Assembly: GCA_021739695.1 (NCBI GenBank)
Contig: JAIPBM010000032.1
Span: 1-50,777 of the forward strand
Source of the DNA: Flavobacteriales bacterium
Lineage (GTDB): Bacteria > Bacteroidota > Bacteroidia > UBA10329
DNA: 50,777 nt
Direction: 5' to 3'
Shown here: piece after piece, positions 33,610-42,013 of the stretch
How the letters are laid out: the number at the start of each line of letters is the position of its first letter
How positions within the stretch are numbered: the first letter of the stretch is position 1
The notes under the pieces: generated by a model
Told to the model about the DNA's origin: nothing
The model's input: only the letters and a program-made list of their open reading frames with translations
Databases searched by the model: none
Made by a program: the position numbers and the translations under genes

Positions 33610-35187
33610 TCAAGGATTTTGAATTGTCAGTAATTGGTTCAGAAATGTAATTGGTTCCACTCCGGTTGGCTCCACCCAACCGGACACTTCCAATTTTTCA
33701 GGGAGTGTCCGGTTTTTTGTTTCGCTGAAACCCGCGTCAATACTGAGACACAGCGCGAGGGCCTCGTTGATTTTAGTGGTTCGACATTTATTTCCGTCAA
33801 ATTCGATCATTTCAGGAAATATCGAACCAAGCAGTTTAACCTTGGCCAATGAATCTGCATTTCCATAGAAATCTCCAAGACCAGAGATTACGCTTACAGC
33901 CTTCTTTAATAAGGCGGATTTTTCAGCACTGTCACCCTGCGAAGAAGAAAGCTCTTCGAGTGCATTGCGCATCAGTTCGGAGAACCTGTTTTTCATTTCC
34001 GTAAAGTCGTTTGAAGTGATTACACCGTCAGCCAAATTATCCTGCAATCGTTCAATACGCTCATTTTGCTTAGCGATGGTTGCTTTCAATTGTACAGCTT
34101 TGGATTTGCGCTCCAGTTCATTTCCGTTAAGTAATCGCTTAACAAGTTCCTGATGAAGCACCGCATTCGGTTTGGAAAATGTCATGCCGTTCAGCACCTC
34201 CTTTACCGTGTCATTTGCGCGCTCAGCCCTGTAACGCTCGGTACCGCAGTGATTGCAATGATAGTACGCATGACGATTACCATTTCGGGAGCGTGAACGG
34301 CTTCCGGTTAATTTTCCTTTGCAGCTGGAACAGCGTAGAATTCCTCGCAAGGGCAATACTTCATCGCGTACCGCAACCGCGATGCGCTTTTTCGGAGCGT
34401 GACCTTTTAAAACTTGCTGCACCTTGAAGAACAGCTGTTCACTTACGATTCCTTCGTGCATACCTTCTATCAACTGATAAGGCTCATCCTCCAAGGCTGG
34501 AACCTCGATCTTCCCCATGTACATGGGGTTCTTGAGCATTTCTGAGAACCTACTTTTCTTGATAGGAACACCGTTGGTATTTAGGTATTCCCGAGCAATG
34601 GGTTGCGTGATCCCTTTGGAGACCATTTCGAAGGCCGTACGGATATGTGGAGCATGCTGGTTAGGTACGATAATAGGTCGATTGTTCTCATCACGGGTGT
34701 TACGATAACCGTACGGAGCCATGCGGCACCATCGACCCGCTTTTAGAGCCGCGCGGATACCACCTCGAATTTTGATGGATCTTCTGTCATTGTCAATCTC
34801 CGGGATGACCAAAAACATGGCTAAAATTGCCTTGTTCTCAGGTATGGTAGGGTCAATTGGCTGTTCAATGGCATGTGGAATAATTCCGAGCCTTTTTAAA
34901 CGATCAATCATCGTATAGGCATCCAAGATGTTTCGGGAGAACCGGTCCCAAGTTGTAAATAGAAGGACGTCAATTGCGCCCTTACTTTTCTTGACGTGAT
35001 TAAGAAAAGTGTTGAAGGCTGGTCGTTCAAAATTCTTTGCCGAATGATCCTCTTTAAACGTGTAAACGATTTCTATATCGTTGCGAAGGCAGTAGTTCTC
35101 AAGTGCTTCAGATTGCACACCGAGGCTGAATCCTTTTGCTTGTTCGTCACTGGATACCCGCGACATCAATGCTGCTCGCTTTCTCAT
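33610..35187 (-). CDS. Large serine recombinase
   Basis: 525 aa. N-terminal resolvase/invertase domain: MRKRAALMSRVSSDEQAKGF with catalytic Ser12 in RVS, then DVLLFTTWDRFSRNILDAYT and PENKAILAMFLVIPEIDNDR. Next is a recombinase domain (GIRAALKAGRWCRMAPYGYR, SRFSEMLKNPMYMGKIEVPA), a zinc-ribbon (LRCSSCKGKLTG then HCNHCGTERYRAE; two CxxC), and a long coiled-coil region (LKATIAKQNERIERLQDNLA). It should catalyse site-specific integration or excision of the surrounding element. The last 25 residues (SGWVEPTGVEPITF...) are coded by a palindromic, tRNA-like sequence and may not belong to the ancestral protein. Overlaps a small gene upstream. Confidence 0.93.
   Translation of the reverse strand: MRKRAALMSRVSSDEQAKGFSLGVQSEALENYCLRNDIEIVYTFKEDHSAKNFERPAFNTFLNHVKKSKGAIDVLLFTTWDRFSRNILDAYTMIDRLKRLGIIPHAIEQPIDPTIPENKAILAMFLVIPEIDNDRRSIKIRGGIRAALKAGRWCRMAPYGYRNTRDENNRPIIVPNQHAPHIRTAFEMVSKGITQPIAREYLNTNGVPIKKSRFSEMLKNPMYMGKIEVPALEDEPYQLIEGMHEGIVSEQLFFKVQQVLKGHAPKKRIAVAVRDEVLPLRGILRCSSCKGKLTGSRSRSRNGNRHAYYHCNHCGTERYRAERANDTVKEVLNGMTFSKPNAVLHQELVKRLLNGNELERKSKAVQLKATIAKQNERIERLQDNLADGVITSNDFTEMKNRFSELMRNALEELSSSQGDSAEKSALLKKAVSVISGLGDFYGNADSLAKVKLLGSIFPEMIEFDGNKCRTTKINEALALCLSIDAGFSETKNRTLPEKLEVSGWVEPTGVEPITFLNQLLTIQNP
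33648..33718. other. Palindromic, tRNA/tmRNA 3'-end-like sequence at the recombinase 3' end
   Basis: On the plus strand, ATTGG-TTCCACT-CCGGT (33650-33666) can form a T-arm-like hairpin and is followed by TGGCTCC and ACC. This resembles the 3' end of a tRNA or tmRNA, with no matching 5' half nearby. CCGGTTGG/CCAACCGG (33662-33669, 33676-33683) and an 11-bp stem AACCGGACACT/AGTGTCCGGTT (33678-33688, 33704-33714) with a T-run after it overlap this. It may be an attachment site, an intrinsic terminator on the plus strand, or both. Confidence 0.4.
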
Positions 35188-35323
35188 ATTCTTGTCGTTT
35201 AAGTTCGTTTACAATGATGGTTGCCAATTCCAGATGGAATTCCAGCACCATTTTCAATTCTTCATCTGTGTATTTCTTCCCTTTCGGATCAATTAACTTT
35301 CTACATTCTTTTAAGGTTAGCAT
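35147..35323 (-). CDS. Small helical protein upstream of and overlapping the recombinase
   Basis: 58 aa from the ATG at 35321-35323 (MLTLKECRKLIDPKGKKYTD then EELKMVLEFHLELATIIVNE). It overlaps the recombinase start by 41 bp in another frame. Its heptad-like hydrophobic pattern and KKYTDEEL turn suggest two or three helices. Small genes in this position are common ahead of Bacteroidota serine recombinases, as I recall. It may be a recombination directionality or regulatory factor; that is inference. No signal or membrane segment. Confidence 0.6.
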   Translation of the reverse strand: MLTLKECRKLIDPKGKKYTDEELKMVLEFHLELATIIVNELKRQEYEKASSIDVAGIQ

Positions 35324-35401
35324 TATCGATTACGATGCATCTTGCTCTGTTTTTCCAGTAGCCAGATACGTGTATCAATAGGTCTGATGTGTTCAGTACC
35401 G

Positions 35402-36361
35402 TCATTTAAGTTTTACTTTTCGTGTATTCTCACAGTAGACCACCTTTCCGTGTTGGGTCTTGACGGTAATGTCTTGATATCCTTTTTTCAAAATCATTTC
35501 GAGAAGGCGAGTTTCCCGTTCAACCTTTTGCATTTTTTTGATTTCCATAAGATCCATCTCATGATTCTGGTCAAATCGGATTATCACCGAACTCAATTCA
35601 TCCTCGCGAAGTGCCTGAAGTACATTGGCTTCTGTATCCGAAACAAGCATTAGTTTACTGTGGAGTATCTCCATCTCGGATAGCGTAAGTACCTCGGCTA
35701 AAACCTCCGTAAGACTGATGCTTACATAAGAGCTTGTAAAGACCCGTTCTGTTTCCTCTTTACCGTATAAACCGTCTACAAGCATAAGTGGATTGAAAAT
35801 GATTCCCTTCCCAGAATGATCCATCAGAAAGGAGATGGGGGTCTGCAAGGTCAGTGAGAACATGACTAAGGTTTCAAATCGATTACCGCTTCTTACACCC
35901 GCTGGCATCTGCGCCAGAAGCTGCTCTTTAATTCCAGGCTGCGCCAAGTATTCGCGGATTCTCTCAGGGTTCTTGCCGTCCTCCAATTTAAGTATGGCTT
36001 GAAAGAGAAATTCTAGATTCATTACGTCCTCCAATTCCTCTGAACTACCGCCTAACATATCATCTCGGAGCGATTTTATTGCCTTTAAGGGAAAATTGAA
36101 GGCTCGCATTTTCTCTATCAATTTGATCCAAGCAAACTCAGTAATGGAAAACCAATGCATCTTATTTGCGATATGTTCAGACATCAGAAGGTCATTCCGC
36201 TTCCAATCCGCCATAATCTTTGGATGAATACCAGTATCAGTTGCCCGATATGGCTTCTCACTTAGTCGCATCAAAATCTCACCAATGTTCGCGTCCGAGT
36301 CTTTTAACCGCTCCGTGATAGATTTCCAAGTGTAAATATCGATGTCGCTCCTGTTCTTCAT
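35402..36361 (-). CDS. MerR-like DNA-binding protein of the recombinase element
   Basis: 319 aa. The N-terminal 110 residues look like a MerR-type winged helix: YRATDTGIHPKIMADWKRND (about 38-57) as the wing/HTH, then SITEFAWIKLIEKMRAFNFP and LKAIKSLRDDML as the helix-turn pair and dimerisation helix. The rest is helical with a hydrophobic core (FETLVMFSLTLQTPISFLMD, VSISLTEVLAEVLTLSEMEI) and a basic C-terminal strand region with ITVKTQHGKVVYCENTRKVK. I do not recognise a named family. It is on the same strand as the small gene and recombinase, so it probably regulates the element. It diverges from the zinc-ribbon gene. Confidence 0.65.
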   Translation of the reverse strand: MKNRSDIDIYTWKSITERLKDSDANIGEILMRLSEKPYRATDTGIHPKIMADWKRNDLLMSEHIANKMHWFSITEFAWIKLIEKMRAFNFPLKAIKSLRDDMLGGSSEELEDVMNLEFLFQAILKLEDGKNPERIREYLAQPGIKEQLLAQMPAGVRSGNRFETLVMFSLTLQTPISFLMDHSGKGIIFNPLMLVDGLYGKEETERVFTSSYVSISLTEVLAEVLTLSEMEILHSKLMLVSDTEANVLQALREDELSSVIIRFDQNHEMDLMEIKKMQKVERETRLLEMILKKGYQDITVKTQHGKVVYCENTRKVKLK

Positions 36362-36393
36362 CTAGTTGTGTTATTACTTTAAGGTAAAATTAT

Positions 36394-36401
36394 TAAATTT
36401 G
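36394..36401 (+). promoter_or_regulatory. -7 promoter box of the zinc-ribbon gene
   Basis: TAAATTTG matches TAnnTTTG exactly, 18 bp ahead of the start codon. A TTG at 36366-36368 is 25 bp upstream, somewhat far. The spacer between the divergent genes is only 58 bp, so the minus-strand promoter must overlap it. Confidence 0.4.
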
Positions 36402-36419
36402 TTTAAAATTACACCCAAA

Positions 36420-36824
36420 ATGAAAACCAACTTATCACATTGGCGACCTGCCCAAAGAGGATTCTCAAAAATCTGCCCAGTAGACGGAGCAGAGTTCATT
36501 GGTAGAAAGAACAAGGTTTTTTGCTCAATCGCCTGTAAAAACCGACACCACAATGATGCGAACGCGGAACTAAGGGCTCACGAAAGAGAGCTCAGCAGCA
36601 TCCTCATTAAAAATGAACGAGTTCTGCGTGAACTGATGCGAGACCACGCAACCGAAGGGGCCAAACAAGTAACTAGCGAAATGCTGGATCTTATTGGCTT
36701 CGATCAGAAAGGACCATTCATAGCAATACAGTCAGGCGATGGTACTAGGTGGTTTCAAGTAGGGGCGTTCGTTTATCGCTATCTCCCTGATAAACAAACC
36801 TACCTAGTTCAAAGATTAAACTAA
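36420..36824 (+). CDS. Small zinc-ribbon-like protein
   Basis: 134 aa from the ATG at 36420 (MKTNLSHWRPAQRGFSKICP). A treble-clef-like motif CPVDGAEFIGRKNKVFCSIA followed by CKNRHHND: three Cys plus two His in 30 residues. The position that is normally Cys in CPxC is Asp here, so zinc may be held by three Cys and a His. A charged helix (ELRAHERELSSILIKNERVL) and a beta-rich tail (FIAIQSGDGTRWFQVGAFVY) follow. This looks like a small regulator or nucleic-acid-binding protein of mobile elements; function unknown. Confidence 0.65.
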   Translation: MKTNLSHWRPAQRGFSKICPVDGAEFIGRKNKVFCSIACKNRHHNDANAELRAHERELSSILIKNERVLRELMRDHATEGAKQVTSEMLDLIGFDQKGPFIAIQSGDGTRWFQVGAFVYRYLPDKQTYLVQRLN

Positions 36825-36844
36825 CCCCCAGATCACAAACCAAA

Positions 36845-37060
36845 ATGGAATACACCATCATTACCCCAATGGAAATGACAATAGCCGCAGCAGCTGCGGC
36901 CACCGCAACCACCGCAACCACCGCGCGGAGCGGCTCTGGTTTCCTATGGTTACTTGTGGCCGTACTTATCATAGCAATTATCGTCTGTGCGGTGATGGCG
37001 ACACATGAATATGACAAGAGCCAATTCGCGAAGAATCAGGATTCACCAGACGCAGCCTGA
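36845..37060 (+). CDS. Small single-pass membrane protein, Ala/Thr-rich
   Basis: 71 aa, 20 bp after the zinc-ribbon gene. The N-terminal third is low complexity (Ala and Thr runs, from GCC/GCA/ACC triplets at about 36883-36930). Then come RSGSG, one strong transmembrane helix (FLWLLVAVLIIAIIVCAVMA) and a polar tail (THEYDKSQFAKNQDSPDAA). A competing minus-strand frame covers the same bases but has worse start context. Function unknown. Confidence 0.5.
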   Translation: MEYTIITPMEMTIAAAAAATATTATTARSGSGFLWLLVAVLIIAIIVCAVMATHEYDKSQFAKNQDSPDAA

Positions 37061-37282
37061 CCATGCGTTCACCGTAGGATTTATGGTCAGCCACCACGAA
37101 CCATCTTTTGGTGATTTGTTCTCACGGGTGTGGTCGTATCAGTTTAAAATCGTTTTATAAACCTTTTCAAGCGAATTAAATTGATTCAACAACTTTTCTT
37201 GAATTGAAGCTAATTTACGGTATGCTATTGCCGCAAGCAATCTGCATTGTTAAATTCACCTCCGAAACCTATTTCCCGGACC

Positions 37283-40066
37283 GTGACCAACCCCAACCAA
37301 AATCCAGAGCAGCTTGCGCGCGACCGCATCGATGAAATGCTGCGGTGCGCTGGGTGGGTTGTGCAGTCCAAAAAGCAGGTGAATCTTGCAGCTGGTCTGG
37401 GCGTGGTGGTTCGTGAATATCAGACGGATGTCGGCCCTGTTGATTATGCCCTTTTCGTAGACCGTAAAGCAGTTGGTGTAATCGAAGCAAAGAAAGAAGA
37501 TGAAGGCCATAGAATGACCACAGTTGAGGAGCAATCGACTGGATATGCTAAGGCGAAATTGAAATACCTGAATAACGAGCCGCTACCCTTTGTGTACGAA
37601 AGTACGGGAGTGCTCACGCGGTTTACTGACTACCGTGACCCGAAGCCGAGAGCCCGAAGAGTTTTCAGTTTCCATAGGCCCGAAACCATGGCCGAATGGC
37701 TCCGGCAGGAAAAGACACTTCGTGGGCGTCTGTTGGACATGCCAGCTCTGGACACCACGGGGCTGCGCCCTGCTCAAATAGATGCGATTACCAATCTCGA
37801 AAAGTCGTTTAAGGACAATCGTCCGAAGGCGCTGATTCAGATGGCAACCGGAGCAGGAAAGACCTTCACAGCATCCACGTTCGTCTATCGCTTGCTGAAA
37901 CATGCCAACGCCAAGCGTGTGTTGTTCCTGGTGGATACACGCAACTTAGGTGAACAGGCCGAACAGGAGTTCATGAAGTACCAGCCTACGGACGATAACC
38001 GCAAGTTCACGGAACTCTATAATGTGCAGCGATTGAGTTCAAGCTACATCGCTTCGGATAGTCAGGTCTGCATCAGTACTATTCAACGTCTCTATTCCAT
38101 TCTGCAAGGAGAGGAATTGGATGAAAGTGCGGAGAATGAGAATCCGAATGAGAGCTCGTGGATGCAGCAGCAAGTGGACGATAAGCAGCCCGCCCCAGTG
38201 GCGTACAATGAGAAAGTGCCGATTGAGCAATTCGATTTCATCATCATTGATGAATGCCACCGCAGCATTTACAATCTTTGGAAACAAGTGTTGGATTATT
38301 TCGATGCTTCGCTCATCGGCCTGACGGCTACTCCAGACAAACGCACCTTCGGTTTCTTCAACGAGAATGTGGTGAGCGAATACACCTATGAGCAGTCGGT
38401 TACGGATGGCGTGAATGTGCCTTTCGATACCTACATCATCGAAACAGATATTTCGCAGAATGGAGCGGTGGTGCAAGCTGGTTGGTATGTGGATAGACGC
38501 GATAAGCTTTCGCGTAGCAAACGCTGGCAGCGGGAAGATGAGGACACGGCTTACAAGAAGAACGACCTCGACAAGGTTGTTGTCAACGTGAGTCAGATCC
38601 GAAACATCATCAAGGAATACCGAAGAGCGCTGATGCAGGAAATCTATCCCGAACGGATTGACAGCAACGGAGAATATGAAGTGCCGAAGACGCTGATTTT
38701 CGCGAAGACGGACAGCCATGCGGATGACATCATCAAAATCGTGCGGGAAGAATTCAACGAAGGCAACGACTTCTGCAAGAAGGTGACCTACAAGGCAGAT
38801 GAAGACCCGAAATCCGTACTGAACCGCTTCCGTACGACTTACTATCCGCGCATTGTGGTTACGGTGGATATGATTGCCACGGGCACGGATGTGAAACCGC
38901 TGGAAGTGTTGCTTTTTATGCGGGACGTAAAGAGCCTTGGCTACTTCGAACAGATGAAGGGACGCGGCACACGGTCTATCCATGCGGACGACCTGCAACG
39001 CGTGTCCGAATCGGCTGCGGCCAAAACCCATTTTGTGATTGTGGATGCGGTTGGTGCCACTAAAAGCAAGAAGACCGACAGTCGCCCGTTGGAGCGCAAA
39101 CGCACGGTGCCTATGAAAGACCTTCTTGGTGCCGTCACCATGGGTGTGGTAGAAGAAGACCTCTTCCTATCCTTGGCCAATAGGCTTATCCGTTTGGATA
39201 GACAGCTGACCGAAAAAGAGCAGGTTAAATTGGTGGAAGTTTCTGGTGGAAAGAACCTGAAGCAGGTGACCAAGGAACTATTGAATGCCTTTGATCCCGA
39301 TGCCATTGAAACACGGAAACAAGAACTGGTGCAGAAAGGTGAAACAGCAACTTACGATGAGGCGCAGCAACAACTGGCCCGCGAAGCGGCATCTTCCTTC
39401 AATGGGATTTTGAACGAGTATATCGAGAAGGTGCGCATCCAGCACGAACAGATTATTGACCACGTTAATATCGACACGGTTACGCGTAGCGAATGGGACA
39501 AAAGTGCCACCGAACGGGCGCAAGGACTAGTAAAGGGTTTTGAAGAATATTTGGCCGCCCACAAGGACGAAATCCAGGCGCTCAGCATTTTCTACGACCA
39601 GCCTTACCAGCGTAGAACAATTACCTACAAGATGATACGCGAGGTGTTTGAACTCCTACAGACCGACCGACCGCTGTTGGCGCCCTTCCATGTGTGGGAT
39701 GCCTACGTGCAACTGGAAGAGGTGAAAAGCAAACGGCCGGAGAATGAACTTACCGCATTGGTTTCACTCATCCGCAGAGTGTGCGGCATTGATGGCAAGT
39801 TGAAAGGCTTTGACAGCACCATTGATGAGAACTTCCGCAACTGGATATTCAAACAGAATGCGGGGCAGCACAATCGCTTCTCAGAAGAACAGATGGATTG
39901 GCTACGGATGCTGAAAGACCATGTGGTAAACAGCTTTCATATAGATGTGGAAGATCTCGACTACACGCCCTTTGATGCCAAGGGCGGCCGTGGCCGCATG
40001 TGGCAATTGTTTGGCGAGGATATGAACGGCATTATTGAAGAATTGAACGAAGTTTTGGTGGCGTAA
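37283..40066 (+). CDS. hsdR: Type I restriction enzyme R subunit
   Basis: 927 aa from a GTG at 37283 (MTNPNQNPEQLARDRIDEML); a TTG 12 codons upstream is less typical for the family. The N-terminal PD-(D/E)xK nuclease has D54 in PVDYALF and E68-A-K70 in VIEAK. The SF2 motor has Walker A ATGAGKT (188-194), DECH (323-326), LTATPDKRTFGFF and a C-terminal helicase half (VTVDMIATGTDVKPLEVLLF, YFEQMKGRGTRS). A C-terminal domain follows (SIFYDQPYQRRTITYKMIRE, MWQLFGEDMNGIIEELNEVL). It translocates and cleaves DNA with the M and S subunits encoded 3-5 kb downstream. The separation of hsdR from hsdS/M by three cargo genes is the notable feature. First gene of the operon. Confidence 0.95.
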   Translation: MTNPNQNPEQLARDRIDEMLRCAGWVVQSKKQVNLAAGLGVVVREYQTDVGPVDYALFVDRKAVGVIEAKKEDEGHRMTTVEEQSTGYAKAKLKYLNNEPLPFVYESTGVLTRFTDYRDPKPRARRVFSFHRPETMAEWLRQEKTLRGRLLDMPALDTTGLRPAQIDAITNLEKSFKDNRPKALIQMATGAGKTFTASTFVYRLLKHANAKRVLFLVDTRNLGEQAEQEFMKYQPTDDNRKFTELYNVQRLSSSYIASDSQVCISTIQRLYSILQGEELDESAENENPNESSWMQQQVDDKQPAPVAYNEKVPIEQFDFIIIDECHRSIYNLWKQVLDYFDASLIGLTATPDKRTFGFFNENVVSEYTYEQSVTDGVNVPFDTYIIETDISQNGAVVQAGWYVDRRDKLSRSKRWQREDEDTAYKKNDLDKVVVNVSQIRNIIKEYRRALMQEIYPERIDSNGEYEVPKTLIFAKTDSHADDIIKIVREEFNEGNDFCKKVTYKADEDPKSVLNRFRTTYYPRIVVTVDMIATGTDVKPLEVLLFMRDVKSLGYFEQMKGRGTRSIHADDLQRVSESAAAKTHFVIVDAVGATKSKKTDSRPLERKRTVPMKDLLGAVTMGVVEEDLFLSLANRLIRLDRQLTEKEQVKLVEVSGGKNLKQVTKELLNAFDPDAIETRKQELVQKGETATYDEAQQQLAREAASSFNGILNEYIEKVRIQHEQIIDHVNIDTVTRSEWDKSATERAQGLVKGFEEYLAAHKDEIQALSIFYDQPYQRRTITYKMIREVFELLQTDRPLLAPFHVWDAYVQLEEVKSKRPENELTALVSLIRRVCGIDGKLKGFDSTIDENFRNWIFKQNAGQHNRFSEEQMDWLRMLKDHVVNSFHIDVEDLDYTPFDAKGGRGRMWQLFGEDMNGIIEELNEVLVA

Positions 40067-40092
40067 ATAGATTACGATGTAATTCAGGAACT

Positions 40093-41226
40093 ATGGGAAA
40101 GGAATTAAAAGTATCGCAGCAAACCCTGATGGAACATTCTGGGGTAAAGTTGCAGGTACTGCAACATTACATGGGAGCCTACTTAAGCATATTGTCTAAC
40201 GCGTCTTTCATTACTGATATAAGATTGTATGATTTCTTCAGCGGTCCAGGTATCTATGAAGATGGAGGAAACGGAAGTCCAGTAATCTTTTTGAATGAGA
40301 TTAACCAAGCAATTGAACGCGTAGTCAATAATCGAAGAGGAGACACTACGTTTCATTGCGTTTTTAACGACCTGAACAGTGAAAAAGTTGACGCGCTTAG
40401 AGACAATATCGAAACGAAAAGATTGAGTACTCACGATTCAGTTACCATTCAATATTCTTCTGAAGACTACAGAGATTTGGTTGAAAAAGTAGCTCTTGAA
40501 TTTTCCGACCTACGTTCGTCTCGCGGATTTGCATTCATAGACCCTTACGGGTATAAGGAGATTAGATTAAAGGATATTCAGTCTTTACTAAAAGGTGGCA
40601 AAAGCGAAGTTTTGCTGTTCCTTCCTACTCAGTTCATGTATCGATTCGCTAAAAACGAAACCCCAGAGAGCTTGAAATCTTTCTTGTCGGAAGTCCTTGA
40701 CATTGATTCTTTAGATAGCAGTTCTACTGGAATGGACTTTATCAATGCCGTAAAGGATGGATTTCGTAGCAAACTTGGAAGTGACCATTATGTAGATAGC
40801 TTCGTGATTTCCAGAGAAAAAAATCAGTTTTTCTGTCTGTTCTTCTTTACGAGTAATATGCTTGGCTTTGAAAAAATGCTGGATGCGAAGTGGAAAGTAG
40901 ACAAGGAAGAAGGACGTGGGTGGCAGTTTAATGGCGGTTTCAACCTATTTAGTGTTGCAGAAAACTCGGCAAATACCTCTAGGCTGACTGATCTTTTGGA
41001 GACATTCTTATCGGAAAGACAAAGGAGCAATGCGGAGCTTTATGAGTTTACCTTACGTAATGGCTATTTGCCAAAACATGCAGCGGATATTCTTAAGGAT
41101 ATGCAAATATCAGGTAAGGTTAAGTCAGAACAACTTGATGGTCGCCCAGCACGTAAGGGGGCCTTCTATTTGAATTATCAAGATTGGGACAAGAACCCGT
41201 CCAAAATAATCGTCCAGAAAAACTAA
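40093..41226 (+). CDS. tcmP: Three-Cys-motif partner protein TcmP
   Basis: 377 aa. The N-terminal half looks like a class I methyltransferase-like fold: [20 protein letters not shown] (44-63, motif I-like), [20 protein letters not shown] (motif II-like acidic), and [20 protein letters not shown] (145-164, with DPYGY). The C-terminal 90 residues are a winged-helix-like module ([37 protein letters not shown]). The TcmP family is defined by its genetic link to three-Cys-motif proteins such as the one just downstream; its biochemistry is not settled. It follows hsdR by 26 bp and the next gene starts 5 bp after it. It looks more AT-rich than hsdR by eye. Confidence 0.85.
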   Translation: MGKELKVSQQTLMEHSGVKLQVLQHYMGAYLSILSNASFITDIRLYDFFSGPGIYEDGGNGSPVIFLNEINQAIERVVNNRRGDTTFHCVFNDLNSEKVDALRDNIETKRLSTHDSVTIQYSSEDYRDLVEKVALEFSDLRSSRGFAFIDPYGYKEIRLKDIQSLLKGGKSEVLLFLPTQFMYRFAKNETPESLKSFLSEVLDIDSLDSSSTGMDFINAVKDGFRSKLGSDHYVDSFVISREKNQFFCLFFFTSNMLGFEKMLDAKWKVDKEEGRGWQFNGGFNLFSVAENSANTSRLTDLLETFLSERQRSNAELYEFTLRNGYLPKHAADILKDMQISGKVKSEQLDGRPARKGAFYLNYQDWDKNPSKIIVQKN

Positions 41227-41231
41227 ACGTT

Positions 41232-41978
41232 ATGGCACAATCAAGCATAGAATGGACTGAGATGACTTGGAACCCGACTACGGGTTGCGATAAAGTCTCA
41301 CAGGGCTGCAAATTCTGCTATGCAGAAGTAATGAGTAAGCGATTGCAAGCCATGGGAGTTGAGAAATACAAAGACAACTTCAAAGTGCGTATTCATGAAA
41401 AGGAACTGGAAACGCCTTACACGTGGAAGAAATCGAAGGTCGTATTCGTTAATTCCATGAGTGATTTGTTTCACAAAGACGTGCCTATTGAATTCATTCA
41501 GCGAGTGTTTAAGGTGATGAAAGAGAACCCACAACACGTCTTTCAGGTGCTCACTAAACGTGCAGACCTTTTACGCTATTACGATAGCGAAGGCTGGTTA
41601 GATTGGAGTCATAACATCTGGATGGGTGTTTCGGTGGAAAACAGCAAAGTGACTGACAGGATTGACCTTCTAAGACAAACCAAAGCCAGAACCAAGTTCC
41701 TCTCGTGCGAACCGCTTATTGGGGCATTGCCCAACATGAATCTTCAAGGCATTGATTGGGTCATTGTAGGTGGCGAAAGCGGAAGAAAACCGCGCCCGAT
41801 GAAAGAAGAATGGGTGTTAGATATAAAGGACCAGTGCAAATCTGCTAACGTGGCATTCTTCTTCAAGCAATGGGGAGGAACGAATAAGAAAGCCAACGGT
41901 AGAGAATTGGAGGGACGACACTGGGATGAAATGCCAGCCATCAACGAGTATTTAGGCACAGACAATCGTCTGCTCTGA
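41232..41978 (+). CDS. Three-Cys-motif protein, phage Gp37/Gp68 (DUF5131) type
   Basis: 248 aa from the ATG at 41232 ([20 protein letters not shown]). Cys19-x6-Cys26-x2-Cys29 ([15 protein letters not shown]) gives the three-Cys motif, which resembles a radical-SAM [4Fe-4S]-binding loop though spacing differs from CxxxCxxC. Other conserved blocks: [77 protein letters not shown] and AFFFKQWGG. This is the phage Gp37/Gp68 family, often next to TcmP. Chemistry unproven; a radical-type modification of DNA or RNA is a guess. Lies between tcmP (5 bp) and the AlbA_2 gene (35 bp). Confidence 0.87.
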   Translation: MAQSSIEWTEMTWNPTTGCDKVSQGCKFCYAEVMSKRLQAMGVEKYKDNFKVRIHEKELETPYTWKKSKVVFVNSMSDLFHKDVPIEFIQRVFKVMKENPQHVFQVLTKRADLLRYYDSEGWLDWSHNIWMGVSVENSKVTDRIDLLRQTKARTKFLSCEPLIGALPNMNLQGIDWVIVGGESGRKPRPMKEEWVLDIKDQCKSANVAFFFKQWGGTNKKANGRELEGRHWDEMPAINEYLGTDNRLL

Positions 41979-42013
41979 AGCTTTCATTTTCACGTGTCTA
42001 CTTTAGCGTCCAA

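Noticed and set aside
33640-33680. Complete tRNA or tmRNA gene
   Set aside because: Only a 3'-end-like part is present; no D-arm, anticodon arm or 5' acceptor strand matches nearby.
35324-35401. Short minus-strand peptide TEHIRPIDTRIWLLEKQSKM... between regulator and small gene
   Set aside because: Looks helical but has no start codon in frame. A 37-codon ATG frame there has no features. Left unannotated.
36745-37017. 90-aa minus-strand frame over the zinc-ribbon and membrane genes
   Set aside because: Its Ala/Val run is the complement of the Ala/Thr-coding triplets; the plus-strand pair has a promoter-like box and better context.
38039-39031. 330-aa antisense frame in hsdR
   Set aside because: Long because of codon bias in hsdR, but it lacks domain motifs and lies entirely within a certain gene.
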